Shown piece by piece: positions 46,586 through 55,112 of a stretch of DNA of 64,000 nucleotides. Numbering within the stretch: the first letter of the stretch is position 1; each line of letters opens with the position of its first letter. The stretch is from Paenibacillus sp. H1-7 (lineage in GTDB: Bacteria; Bacillota; Bacilli; Paenibacillales; NBRC-103111). Where the stretch lies: the NCBI RefSeq assembly GCF_022354825.1, contig NZ_CP031168.1, forward strand, positions 1 through 64,000, in the 5' to 3' direction. The translations under genes and the position numbers were made by a program. Under the pieces are notes generated by a model. It made no database searches. It was not told where the DNA came from and saw only the letters and a program-made list of their open reading frames with translations.

Positions 46586-48294
46586 GATTAAAATCAATAT
46601 ATGTTGGTAAATATAAGCATTTGGAAGACTTTAGATATGAATTCCGTGAGATTGATTCATTAATAAATCCCGCTGCATATCGTTTTTTTATAGGTCGAAA
46701 TGGGTCTGGAAAATCTGCGCTACTTGAAGCATTAGGGCTTATCTTGACGAGGGTAATTCACGACGAAAGTCCTGGGTTTGCTTTCGAAATCGTCTATACA
46801 ATAACAGTTGAAAATGTTGAGACAGAGGTAAGTATATGTAATAATTTTGACTTATATTTGGAGCATTGTAAAGGTTTAAATACAATGACTATGGGAGAAG
46901 AGACAGAGCCCGAAAAAACGTACGTTGATTGCTTATCCAAGATCATGGTGACAGTCAAATCCTTGAATGGAACCTTAGAACGTTTACCTCTTAAGGAGAA
47001 GCCATTCAGTACCTATTGGACAAAATATCATCCGAAACGAATTATTGCCCAAGCATCTGGGCCAACTAGTGTGTTGGGAGATGTTTTGATGAAATCGCCT
47101 CAAGACTCACTCAAAAGCGACTTGTACGATATTAGAGATGGTATTGACAATAAGACGAAAGAATATAATCAAAGAGCAAGTCAAATTTCGATGATAGAAA
47201 CAAATTTGAAAAAATTGAAAAACGAAGCTCCTTTCTTATATGTAGATGGAGACACAGCGAAGATGGTTCTTATTACAATCTGTGCGATGACAACAACCAT
47301 AGAACCTCAAAAAAAATACAACGATTTAAGAAATAAGCTATTTAATGTAATAGGTTCATTTACTCCCATCTCTTTTTCTCTTATCGCAGATGAAGACCGT
47401 CTAGATAGACTAAAGAAATTGCACAAGGATACCCCCCAGTACTTAACTGGATTGGAAAGACTATTCTTGGAATGTATGCTAACAGAAGAAGAGGCGGAAG
47501 AGCACTACTTGAAATCGCTGAACAATCTGGTAACTCGTACTTTAAAGCCCGAACAAAATTTAGAAGATCTGCGTGAGGGCACAGATAAATATGATCGAAA
47601 AGCGATGTTTCACTTTATGGAGACAGAAAAAAAAGGAGGATTTTGTTATCATTGTTTCGCCTTAGATTCGGATAGGGAACCAATAGATTTCCTTGGTATG
47701 CTTCTATACGCAAAGAGAGAAGGATTAATACAGTCAGCACATATTGCATTTAAAGTCGACGATAACGGCCCTCTACTGTCTGAGGCAGCGTTAAGTGATG
47801 GTGAATATTTTTGGTTGGCTCGCATGGGGCTCAGTTTGTTGTCACGATATGAAAGAGATTCTCTATTTTTGTTTGATGAGCCTGATGTACATTTAAATGA
47901 ATCTTGGAATATTGATTTTGTTCGTTTGCTTCATGAATTGACCTACACTCCTGATAACAATACACAAGAGTTTATTATCGCTACTCACTCGACGCTTGTG
48001 CTGACAGACGCCGACCCAAATCAACTTTATCATTTTGTAAGATACGATAACAAGGCACCGTACATTAAATCAAATACAATGTCACCCTTTGGTGCAAATA
48101 GAGATGAAATATCAAAAAGGATTTTTGGAACAGAGGGGTTTGTTGGTAACTTTTCTAGTCGAAAACTACAACATCTTATTGAAAAGGCACAAACGGTTGA
48201 GGAGCTGAGGGAGCTGGAAAAAAAAGTTGGTCCCGGGCTTTTTCAGTTTGCAATTCGAGATCGGATTTACGATATGGAACATCAAAATGATTAA
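46582..48294 (+). CDS. ABC/SMC-type AAA ATPase (PtuA-like, restriction-system associated)
   Basis: The 570-residue protein has Walker A GRNGSGKS (38-45), a long middle region partly coiled-coil (about 175-340), an ABC-signature-like LSDGE (404-408), Walker B FDEPD (431-435) with D-loop, and a switch histidine in ATHS (467-470). This is the architecture of the ATPases paired with HNH nucleases in Septu (PtuA) and related systems, and of AAA ATPases linked to restriction loci. It begins by an ATGA overlap with the methylase gene and is followed 17 bp later by the HNH gene. There is no helicase/translocase domain, so it is not HsdR. Confidence 0.85.
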   Translation: MRLKSIYVGKYKHLEDFRYEFREIDSLINPAAYRFFIGRNGSGKSALLEALGLILTRVIHDESPGFAFEIVYTITVENVETEVSICNNFDLYLEHCKGLNTMTMGEETEPEKTYVDCLSKIMVTVKSLNGTLERLPLKEKPFSTYWTKYHPKRIIAQASGPTSVLGDVLMKSPQDSLKSDLYDIRDGIDNKTKEYNQRASQISMIETNLKKLKNEAPFLYVDGDTAKMVLITICAMTTTIEPQKKYNDLRNKLFNVIGSFTPISFSLIADEDRLDRLKKLHKDTPQYLTGLERLFLECMLTEEEAEEHYLKSLNNLVTRTLKPEQNLEDLREGTDKYDRKAMFHFMETEKKGGFCYHCFALDSDREPIDFLGMLLYAKREGLIQSAHIAFKVDDNGPLLSEAALSDGEYFWLARMGLSLLSRYERDSLFLFDEPDVHLNESWNIDFVRLLHELTYTPDNNTQEFIIATHSTLVLTDADPNQLYHFVRYDNKAPYIKSNTMSPFGANRDEISKRIFGTEGFVGNFSSRKLQHLIEKAQTVEELRELEKKVGPGLFQFAIRDRIYDMEHQND

Positions 48295-48311
48295 TGCCGG
48301 GAGAATAAAAA

Positions 48312-49370
48312 ATGTTGCTTGAAATGAAACAACCAGCTTGCAGCAGAGATTTTTATGTTGTCGCAAATTTCATTATACGTGTTCTGAATTATGCTGAAAA
48401 ACATGCAGGACGACCATTTGATGAAGCACTCTTTAGACAGTATTTTGGTGGAGAAGCTCAGTGGTATTTGCGCTATACTGGAATCGTGAGGAAGGGGCTA
48501 GAATCTCTATTTCAGCTTAATTCAGACGAAATAGGATTAATTCGCGACACTTTTAAACACGATTATGCTTTCCACAAAAAAAGATGGGATATAAATTATC
48601 GATTTAAATCTGTTTCTTTACCACAACCATTATTTAATGTATTGAGAGACTTTATTGAGCCCTTTTTCACCTCAATATTTTGTGATGGTTCATTTAGGAA
48701 TCTTAAAGGACAGCAAACTGCTCGCTTAGACAGAAAGACTTATTTGGATCAATATAGATCGATTAACCACCACAATAGCCATGTTTGTCCTACCTGCCTT
48801 GGTAGCATTGGTATACTTAGTGGATTGCTATTAGCTGAGAACGAGCATTATTTTCCAAAGTCAAAATACGCAGCATTAGCATTTAGCCCCAATAATTTAA
48901 TTCCAATATGTAGTGAATGCAATTCTCCTCAGGTACACGGATCTACGGATCCTATTGAAGACCATAATATGGCGAACATAACAAACATTTATTTACCTTA
49001 TTATCAAACTGCACTTGGTCATATCAAACTAAATTTCGAATTTGGAATGGGACTATTTCATGTTACAATTACCCCGATTCTGGAAGGTGACGTAATTAAT
49101 ATTGAGCGGATCAAACGAATGAATATTTTATATAAATTAGAAGATAGATGGTCGGAGCGAATTACATTAAGATTTGGGTTAATCAAAACTTCTATTATGA
49201 AATATACCAAAGGTGATCTAACAAAAGAAAATATAGAAAAAGCCTTGTGTTACCGTGAAGACGTATGTAAACCACATATTACCGATAACTCCGACGCATT
49301 TTTAGAGATGGAATTTGTAAAATGGCTTCGGACAGTCTATATTAATAAACTGCTATTATCATTTAATTAA
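48312..49370 (+). CDS. HNH endonuclease (PtuB-like position)
   Basis: The 352-residue protein has a helical N-terminal ~150 residues with no recognised domain, then a zinc-supported HNH module: CPTC (159-162), His179 in ENEHYFPKS, NNL (194-196) and CSEC (200-203). The catalytic histidine, the asparagine and the four zinc cysteines are all present. A ~140-residue C-terminal region follows. GGGAG eight bases before the ATG supports the start. It is the last gene of the island, and its pairing with the upstream ATPase parallels PtuAB of Septu. Confidence 0.82.
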   Translation: MLLEMKQPACSRDFYVVANFIIRVLNYAEKHAGRPFDEALFRQYFGGEAQWYLRYTGIVRKGLESLFQLNSDEIGLIRDTFKHDYAFHKKRWDINYRFKSVSLPQPLFNVLRDFIEPFFTSIFCDGSFRNLKGQQTARLDRKTYLDQYRSINHHNSHVCPTCLGSIGILSGLLLAENEHYFPKSKYAALAFSPNNLIPICSECNSPQVHGSTDPIEDHNMANITNIYLPYYQTALGHIKLNFEFGMGLFHVTITPILEGDVINIERIKRMNILYKLEDRWSERITLRFGLIKTSIMKYTKGDLTKENIEKALCYREDVCKPHITDNSDAFLEMEFVKWLRTVYINKLLLSFN

Positions 49371-49432
49371 CTAAGACCCACTCTAATCATTATTGATAAC
49401 AACAAATATTTTCGCTTAGCAGATGATACGCT

Positions 49433-49446
49433 GAACCGTATCATAA
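49433..49446 (+). repeat. Putative attachment site, right
   Basis: GAACCGTATCATAA is an exact direct repeat of the rlmH 3' end. It also lies in an inverted repeat, ATGATACG-N6-CGTATCAT (49423-49444), as terminal SCC sites often do. Confidence 0.65.
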
Positions 49447-49828
49447 AGAGGGAGAAATACCTTATCTCACCTCCTCTAGGCTGGTTCCGAACTTGGGACG
49501 TGAGCAGGTGGAACACCTCAGAACCTGAAAACAAGGAAATGGGCAGTATAACTGAACAGGCCGAACGGATAAGGAAGGTCTAGGGATGGACCTGTATATA
49601 TCCCAGGTTGGAGATGCGACACTTCATCCTGCCGTTAAGACTGTCTTATTGCCGTTATAAGTAGTAATCACCTCACCACAACTTCCAAAGGGAAGCCACA
49701 AATAGTGTCTGTAACTCTAATTAATTCTGCAGCATAGAATAACAATTAGTTCAACAGACAAACCAAAATATGTGGAATTATGACTAGTTTTACTATCAAA
49801 CTCTCAATGTGGGAGGGCAAATGCTTAA
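49447..49828. other. Non-coding region rich in short hairpins
   Basis: No credible gene is seen. Several short complementary segments occur together: AGGTG-gaa-CACCT (around 49507), CAGG/CCTG segments around it, GGTC/GGACC around 49577-49592 and GGGAT/ATCCC around 49583-49603. This density suggests a structured RNA or the remnant of one, for example an intron domain, but I cannot assign a class. GGAGG (49812-49816) belongs to the next gene. Confidence 0.4.
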
Positions 49829-50914
49829 ATGGTAAACTCAATGCCAGGGCGGAGACTTGCTGTAGTCGATACTAATTTCCCGTGGAAGCAAAGTGGATTT
49901 AGATATTGGGAAAATTACGAAATACACCGGCTGCGGCCGGATACTTTGTTCTTTGCCACAAGCCCATTTACGGATTGGAGGGGCTTCCCGGTATCGGATA
50001 GCTTCCCGGCGAAGGTCCATCCTATCTCCCAGCTTGTTGACCAAATTTATTCCGAAAAAATAACCGATATTTATTGCGTCTTTTTGAATATGGCTCTCAG
50101 CTTGGTCGGCAATACCTGCCTTCCTAACGGTTATAGGGTTCTCGGGTCTAATAACGAGCTGAACATATTGCCGGTAATACAGGATCGGCAATTAAAGCTT
50201 CATACAACCATCTATCCAGGCGGTGGCTTGGCTGTAGACACCCCGATTGAGATTAGCAACTTGGACTCTTATTATTCTACGATCTTTTCCAACGTTCAAG
50301 AGGTGCTTAAAAAATTCCCCGGCAGTATTTATGTTCCCGGTATGATCAACGCAGAGTTTTACAGTCTTCTCCCAAAACCGATAACTCCGCCGATCCGATT
50401 GGTATTTTCAGCCCATCAGGGTCTGCGTAAAAATTTCCCGCAAATGGCTGAAGCTTTCAATCAGCTTGACGAAAGCTTTCATCTTGATATTGTAGGCGAC
50501 TGGGAAAACTATTTGCATTTGTTGAACAACGATAACTATACCTTTCACGGTTTATTGAATCCTGAGGAGGTCCGGGATATATATCATCAAGCACATGTGT
50601 TCATTAGTTGCAGCACATCGGACTTTTCGGCGATGGACGGATTTCCAACTACGGCTGCCGGCGATGCCATGTCGACCGGATGTCTCTTGGTTTCAAGCAA
50701 TCCTCGTCGCGATAGTTTTATGTTGTTAAGCGATTTTGACTATCTTGAAATCACCGAAACCAGAAAACTGGTCGACATACTATGGTGGATTAAGGATCAT
50801 TTCAATGAAGCGGTGGCAATCGCCGTTAACGGCACCCATAAAATCAGATCCCATTTCGATTCCAAGGTAGTTGTATCAAGAAAACTAGAGGCTATGGGAT
50901 TAATTTCAAAGTGA
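49829..50914 (+). CDS. Glycosyltransferase-like protein (GT-B fold, family 4-like)
   Basis: The 361-residue protein has a C-terminal half resembling GT4 transferases: LVFSAHQGLRKNFPQMAEAF, LDIVGDWENY, NYTFHGLLNPEEVRDIYHQAHVFISCS and the donor-site segment DGFPTTAAGDAMSTGCLLVSS. The N-terminal half (LAVVDTNFPWKQSGFRYWENYEI) is compatible with the acceptor domain. No membrane helix or signal peptide is seen. There is no polysaccharide cluster around it. Substrate unknown. An ATG at 49841 is an alternative start. Confidence 0.7.
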   Translation: MVNSMPGRRLAVVDTNFPWKQSGFRYWENYEIHRLRPDTLFFATSPFTDWRGFPVSDSFPAKVHPISQLVDQIYSEKITDIYCVFLNMALSLVGNTCLPNGYRVLGSNNELNILPVIQDRQLKLHTTIYPGGGLAVDTPIEISNLDSYYSTIFSNVQEVLKKFPGSIYVPGMINAEFYSLLPKPITPPIRLVFSAHQGLRKNFPQMAEAFNQLDESFHLDIVGDWENYLHLLNNDNYTFHGLLNPEEVRDIYHQAHVFISCSTSDFSAMDGFPTTAAGDAMSTGCLLVSSNPRRDSFMLLSDFDYLEITETRKLVDILWWIKDHFNEAVAIAVNGTHKIRSHFDSKVVVSRKLEAMGLISK

Positions 50915-50941
50915 ATCTAAAATATCAGTGCCGGCTTCTTA

Positions 50942-51193
50942 ATGCAGTTTTTGAACCCAAAGGTAGTGCTATTTACAATGACGGTCATTCCAACCTTTAT
51001 AATGCCCCATTATAGTGCGGTTCCTGCGGTGACGGTAAGTATTGTTGCGATTACTTTGATCGGTTTTTCTGCTTTTATAACGTGGGTTCTATTCGGTACG
51101 ATCTTTAAAGAGTTTTTACAGAAGCACAATAAGATAGTTAGTGTAGTGATGGCCCTATTGCTGGTTTATGCTGCTATCATGATCTGGATGTAA
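50942..51193 (+). pseudogene. Truncated LysE/RhtB-family amino acid exporter (C-terminal remnant)
   Basis: The 83-residue frame begins FLNPKVVLFTMTVIPTFIMP, the mid-protein motif of LysE/RhtB exporters, and contains only the last two or three membrane helices. A complete member has about 200 residues; the N-terminal half is missing and no matching sequence is present upstream, where the glycosyltransferase gene ends. It is therefore a deletion remnant. It lies next to a broken AraC regulator, a pairing often found for intact LysE exporters. Confidence 0.75.
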
Positions 51194-51218
51194 CTTAAGC
51201 TTAGGTAGAGGTGCTGAA

Positions 51219-51948
51219 ATGGATCGATTTCTTTATAAAAAATCCGCAGGGATCACTGCATTGTCAGCAAGCATGACGGAATTTATGTACAAAAAGCACG
51301 CTCACAAGGAGTATGCAATAGGCGTAACACTGCGCGGCATTCAACATTATCACATCGATGGCAGCTTGCAATTGTCACATCAAAATGGCGTTATGCTGTT
51401 CAATCCGGAGCAGGTACATGACGGGATGGCTCATGATAAGTCGGGGTTGGATTATGTGATGCTGTATATTGATCCGCAAATGCTCATAGAGGGGGCAGGG
51501 AAAAAGGATATTGTGCGTAAGCCTTGCTCAAGCAATTTTAAACGAGCAAGATGAGGCGTTATGCAGTGAATTGTTCTTATCCCTCACCGGTAGTCTTGTT
51601 CAAACGAATCTTTCTTCGGACGTCAAAAGTGATAGCGCAATAATAAGAAAAGCAAAAGAAATGATTCATGCCAACCTAGAGCATGTGCTCAAGCTGGATG
51701 AGATCTGTACAGAGCTTGATGTATCGAAATTTCAGTTTATCCGGCTATTTAAAACTCATACGGGCATTTCACCTTATCAATACTTCCTTAATTGCAAAAT
51801 AGAACGTGCCAAGCAGGTAATCGAAACCCATAGAGATGTTTATGCAGCCGTAGCGGCATGCGGTTTTTTTGATTTAACCCACTTGAACAAACACTTTAAA
51901 AGCGTATATGGAACAACCGCACTCGAATATATCTCCCATATCTATTGA
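51219..51948 (+). pseudogene. Disrupted AraC-family regulator
   Basis: Frame one (51219-51554) encodes an AraC sensor domain (MDRFLYKKSAGITALSASMT... to GKKDIVR). Another frame from about 51511 to 51948 continues with SLAQAILN and the complete two-helix-turn-helix AraC DNA-binding domain (LDEICTELDVSKFQFIRLFK; ISPYQYFLNCKIERAKQVI; VAAVAACGFFDLTHLNKHFK type). The two parts are out of frame, and about 10-20 residues expected around 51510-51545 are missing, pointing to a small deletion with frameshift. Probably non-functional, although the C-terminal part could be made separately. Confidence 0.8.
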
Positions 51949-51986
51949 AAAAGAGGCTGCTATCCGCCAAAGGATAACAGCCTCTT
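51946..51986 (-). terminator. Terminator between the AraC remnant and lysR
   Basis: AAGAGGCTGCTATCC (51951-51965) pairs with GGATAACAGCCTCTT (51972-51986) with one mismatch. On the minus strand the stem is followed by TTTTT, so it ends the MFS-lysR transcript. Confidence 0.8.
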
Positions 51987-52004
51987 CCACTCATCGCGAC
52001 AAAA

Positions 52005-52877
52005 TCAAACGGTCCGTTTCACTGCTTCAATAAACGCCTTTACATTTGGTGAATTCCGGTTTTTCATCTGGTACGCCAAGTACAGGTCGTTATGAACGGT
52101 ACAGGACGGATACATAATCTTGACCTTGCTGCGATATAAATGATCATCCAGCATGAACGTAGGAAGCAAGCTGATTCCCGCGCCATGCTCGATGGCCTTA
52201 AGCACGCTGTGCAGATCGGGCACGACGTGGGTAGGATGCGTTTGCGGGCGTTTCTGGAAATGCTCGCGCCAAAAGCGGCGGATGATGGGCAAATCCAAAC
52301 CATAGCTGATCCAAGGCTGGGAGCATAACCACGCTTCAAACGACGCCTTGTCGGCAAAAGCCGGCTCAACGTAATCAGGAGATGCCACCAGCGCAAACTC
52401 CTCCTGCATGTACGGGATATATTCGATGCCAGGGGCGACAAGCTTTTGCGACATGACGATGACGTCGACCTTTTCCTCCAGCAGCCAGTCAAGCAGCTTG
52501 GAAGCGACACCGAGAGAAGCAATAACTCGCATCTGGTAGCTGCCGATATGTGGAGCGATCTTTTCCCGAAAAAACTCATGTGCAGACCCAATCCGAAGTA
52601 TGGGCAAAGAAGTGGCCGTGCTGTTCTTGAGGGTCTGAGAGGTTTCTTCCAAAGCCTCGATGAGCGGCACCACCTGTGTATACAGCGCTTTGCCTCGCTC
52701 GGTCGGAATCATTTTGCGGGGAGCTCGTGTAAACAAGGGTTCACCCACCTCGGCTTCCAGAGAAGCCAAATGCTGGCTCATGGCCGGCTGGGTCATCATC
52801 CTTGTTCTGGCCGCTTCCGATACAGAGCTATGCTTGTAGATGCAAATAAAGCTTCGGTACCACTCAAAGTCTACCAT
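52005..52877 (-). CDS. LysR-family transcriptional regulator
   Basis: The 290-residue protein has the LysR winged helix at the N-terminus (FEWYRSFICIYKHSSVSEAARTRMMTQPAMSQHLASLEAEVG) and a periplasmic-binding-like effector domain (about 90-290). It lies immediately downstream of an MFS transporter gene on the same strand with one base between, so it probably autoregulates a joint transcript rather than acting on a divergent promoter. Effector unknown. Confidence 0.9.
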   Translation of the reverse strand: MVDFEWYRSFICIYKHSSVSEAARTRMMTQPAMSQHLASLEAEVGEPLFTRAPRKMIPTERGKALYTQVVPLIEALEETSQTLKNSTATSLPILRIGSAHEFFREKIAPHIGSYQMRVIASLGVASKLLDWLLEEKVDVIVMSQKLVAPGIEYIPYMQEEFALVASPDYVEPAFADKASFEAWLCSQPWISYGLDLPIIRRFWREHFQKRPQTHPTHVVPDLHSVLKAIEHGAGISLLPTFMLDDHLYRSKVKIMYPSCTVHNDLYLAYQMKNRNSPNVKAFIEAVKRTV

Positions 52878-52878
52878 G

Positions 52879-54096
52879 TTAGCTGCCCTTCCTTAGTTTC
52901 TGATACTGTGCTCCCCATATTGTAAACAAAATTCCGATAACCGTCACAAGTGAAGCGACCCAAGGTACGGCTGACAGTCCTCCTGCAAAGCCCGCATCAA
53001 TGACGATCCCCCCGATATAGGCACCCAGAGCATTGCCCAGATTAAAGGCCGCGATATTCAATGTCGAGGCGAGTGTCGGAGCTTCTTTGGCCGTGTTCAG
53101 CATGTGCAGCTGCAGGCCTGGGACGGTACCGAATGCTGCGACTCCTAATACGAATACGGTGATCAAGGTAAGGAGCTTATGCTGATCCGTGAAGCTAAAT
53201 ACCGCAAGGATGATCGCGAGCAAAGCAAGGATTCCAAGCAAGGAGGGGAACAGGCTGCGGTCCGCCAATTTGCCTCCGTAAATGTTCCCGATCGTAATCC
53301 CGACCCCGAACAGGACGAGGATGTAGGAAACCGAGCCAGGTGAGAAGCCCGTAATATCGACCAGGATGGGCGAAATGTAAGTAAAAGCTGTAAACACGCC
53401 GCCAAATCCGAATACGGTCATCAAGAGAGCGATATGAACCGCAGGGCGTTTGAGTACCCCGAGCTCTTTTTGCAGGCTGGATACTGCACTGGCAACCTTT
53501 GGGACGAGGATGACAATCCCGATCAGCGCAATGATCCCAATCAACGTGATCGCCCAGAACGTAGAGCGCCAGCCGTACGCCTGTCCGAGATAGGTTCCAA
53601 ACGGCACTCCCAATATATTAGCCAGTGTCAGTCCGGTAAACATGATGGCGATAGCGCCAGCACGCTTTTCCTTGGGAACTAGCTCCGCGGCAATGACCGA
53701 GCCGACTCCGAAGAACGAACCGTGGGTAAGTGCAGCCAAGATGCGGGCCAGCATCAACACCGTATAATTCGGTGCGATAGCGGCGAGCGCATTTCCCGCG
53801 ATAAATAGTATCATCAGAAATAGCAGAAGTGCTTTACGCGGCATTTTGTGAGTTGCCACTGTAATGAAGGGAGCACCGATCGCGACCCCCAAGGCATAGC
53901 CCGTAATAAGGAAGCCGGCCATGGGGATAGAGACCTTCAGACTGGCTGCCACTTCTGGAAGCAACCCCATAATGATGAATTCCGTCATCCCGATAGCGAA
54001 TGCACCGAGAGTGAGCGCGTAGATGGCGAGAGTCGAGCCTTTGCGAGAAGACTGTGCCGCCTGTTCAGAATGATGAGCCATTTGTTCCGTTATCAT
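52879..54096 (-). CDS. MFS transporter (DHA1 arabinose-efflux/drug-efflux type)
   Basis: The 405-residue form starting MITEQMAHHSEQ has twelve likely membrane helices and the signature GMTEFIIMGLLPEVAASLKV typical of AraJ/YdhP-type DHA1 exporters. Upstream, AGGAGG lies 12 bases from the ATG. In-frame starts further upstream (to 54150) would add a basic 18-residue leader that includes the ribosome binding site. Substrate unknown; the linked LysR gene suggests inducible efflux. Confidence 0.88.
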   Translation of the reverse strand: MITEQMAHHSEQAAQSSRKGSTLAIYALTLGAFAIGMTEFIIMGLLPEVAASLKVSIPMAGFLITGYALGVAIGAPFITVATHKMPRKALLLFLMILFIAGNALAAIAPNYTVLMLARILAALTHGSFFGVGSVIAAELVPKEKRAGAIAIMFTGLTLANILGVPFGTYLGQAYGWRSTFWAITLIGIIALIGIVILVPKVASAVSSLQKELGVLKRPAVHIALLMTVFGFGGVFTAFTYISPILVDITGFSPGSVSYILVLFGVGITIGNIYGGKLADRSLFPSLLGILALLAIILAVFSFTDQHKLLTLITVFVLGVAAFGTVPGLQLHMLNTAKEAPTLASTLNIAAFNLGNALGAYIGGIVIDAGFAGGLSAVPWVASLVTVIGILFTIWGAQYQKLRKGS

Positions 54097-54168
54097 GATA
54101 GGGTGTGCCCTCCTTTTGTATAAAGTAAGGAGGCTGATCCAAGTGTTCAATCAGTCTCACGTATAGTA

Positions 54169-54827
54169 TTAGCTTAATTTGCTCAAAACTGCTTTGGTAA
54201 CAGCGAGCGTAGATTGGGGATTTTGTCCGGTAATGAGGTTGCCGTCGACTTCTACATGGGAGCTCCAGTTGGGTGCCGCTACGAAAATCGCTCCCAGATC
54301 GCGGATCTTGCTCTCCAAGAGGAAAGGCAGGGAAGAGCCCAAGCCTGTCGCTGCTTCTTCTCTATCCGTAAAAGCATTCACGCGCTTGCCTGCAACCAGC
54401 GGCTGTCCATCGGACAACGTCGCGCCAACGAGACCGGCAGGGCCATGGCAAACAGCGGCGACGATTTTTCCGGCTTCATAAAATTCACGAAGCAATTGCT
54501 GAAGTGGTTGGTTATCCGGTAGATCGAACATCGTGCCGTGACCGCCGGGCAGGAAAATCGCCTCGAATGCTTCTGCCGTTACCTCTCCAGCTTACGGGTG
54601 TGCTCCAGATGCTTGGCAGCGTCCAAGATGGCTTGCGGTGTTTGATCGTCTACACTGCCCGGATCAATCGGACCAGCGCCTCCTTTGGGGCTTGCTACGG
54701 TAACTTCATAGCCGTTTTCTTGGAACCCCAGATAAGCCTCCGCGAATTCCGACAGCCAGATTCCCGTCTTTTTGCCTTCCTGCATATCGGTATGATTGGT
54801 GACAACCATCAAAATTTGTTTTCCCAT
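54169..54827 (-). pseudogene. Frameshifted DJ-1/PfpI family protein (type 1 glutamine amidotransferase-like)
   Basis: The N-terminal part (54827-54579) starts MGKQILMVVTNHTDMQEGKKTG and stops after HTRKLER. In another frame the sequence continues with VTAEAFEAIFLPGGHGT, then the nucleophile elbow AVCHGPAGL and a normal C-terminus ending at 54169. Restoring one base near 54581-54590 rejoins a full ~219-residue chaperone/glyoxalase-like DJ-1 protein. The site reads GAGAGG where GAGGAGG would be expected. It is either a real recent mutation or a sequencing error. Confidence 0.85.
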
Positions 54828-55112
54828 TGATATGGCCTCCTATGTTGTTGAACTGTGGTTACAGGTGCTATTGTAAGACCGCATTATCAATAAAACAAAT
54901 TATGTTTTTTGTACATATCCATAAAAAAAATTATACCAATAATAGCAGTTCTCCCGTTCTAGGCTTTGGCGTAAGCGACGATGATGCATAAAGCAGTATG
55001 AGACGGAACGGGGAAGTAAATAATAACAGAGTAGTTGAACGCTTCCAAAAATATAGGTACAATAAAAAAGGGCGAAAGATTGGATGCTTTTGCCTTAATG
55101 TAAGGATGATCG

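Larger units (their letters stand above)
41801..49446. mobile_element. SCC-like genomic island at the rlmH 3' end (no recombinase)
   Basis: GAACCGTATCATAA at the rlmH 3' end recurs as a direct repeat 7.6 kb downstream, just past the last of five co-directional defence-type genes. All of them are visibly more AT-rich than the flanking housekeeping genes. Integration at the rlmH 3' end with duplication of a TATCATAA core is the hallmark of staphylococcal cassette chromosome elements moved by Ccr serine recombinases. No ccr gene is present, so the cassette would have to be mobilised in trans or has lost that module. The repeat and gene content are seen; the mechanism is inferred. Confidence 0.65.

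Noticed and set aside
49447-49828. Group II intron remnant
   Set aside because: Hairpins are present, but I see neither a convincing 5' intron boundary nor a domain V or a reverse transcriptase gene, so no class was assigned.
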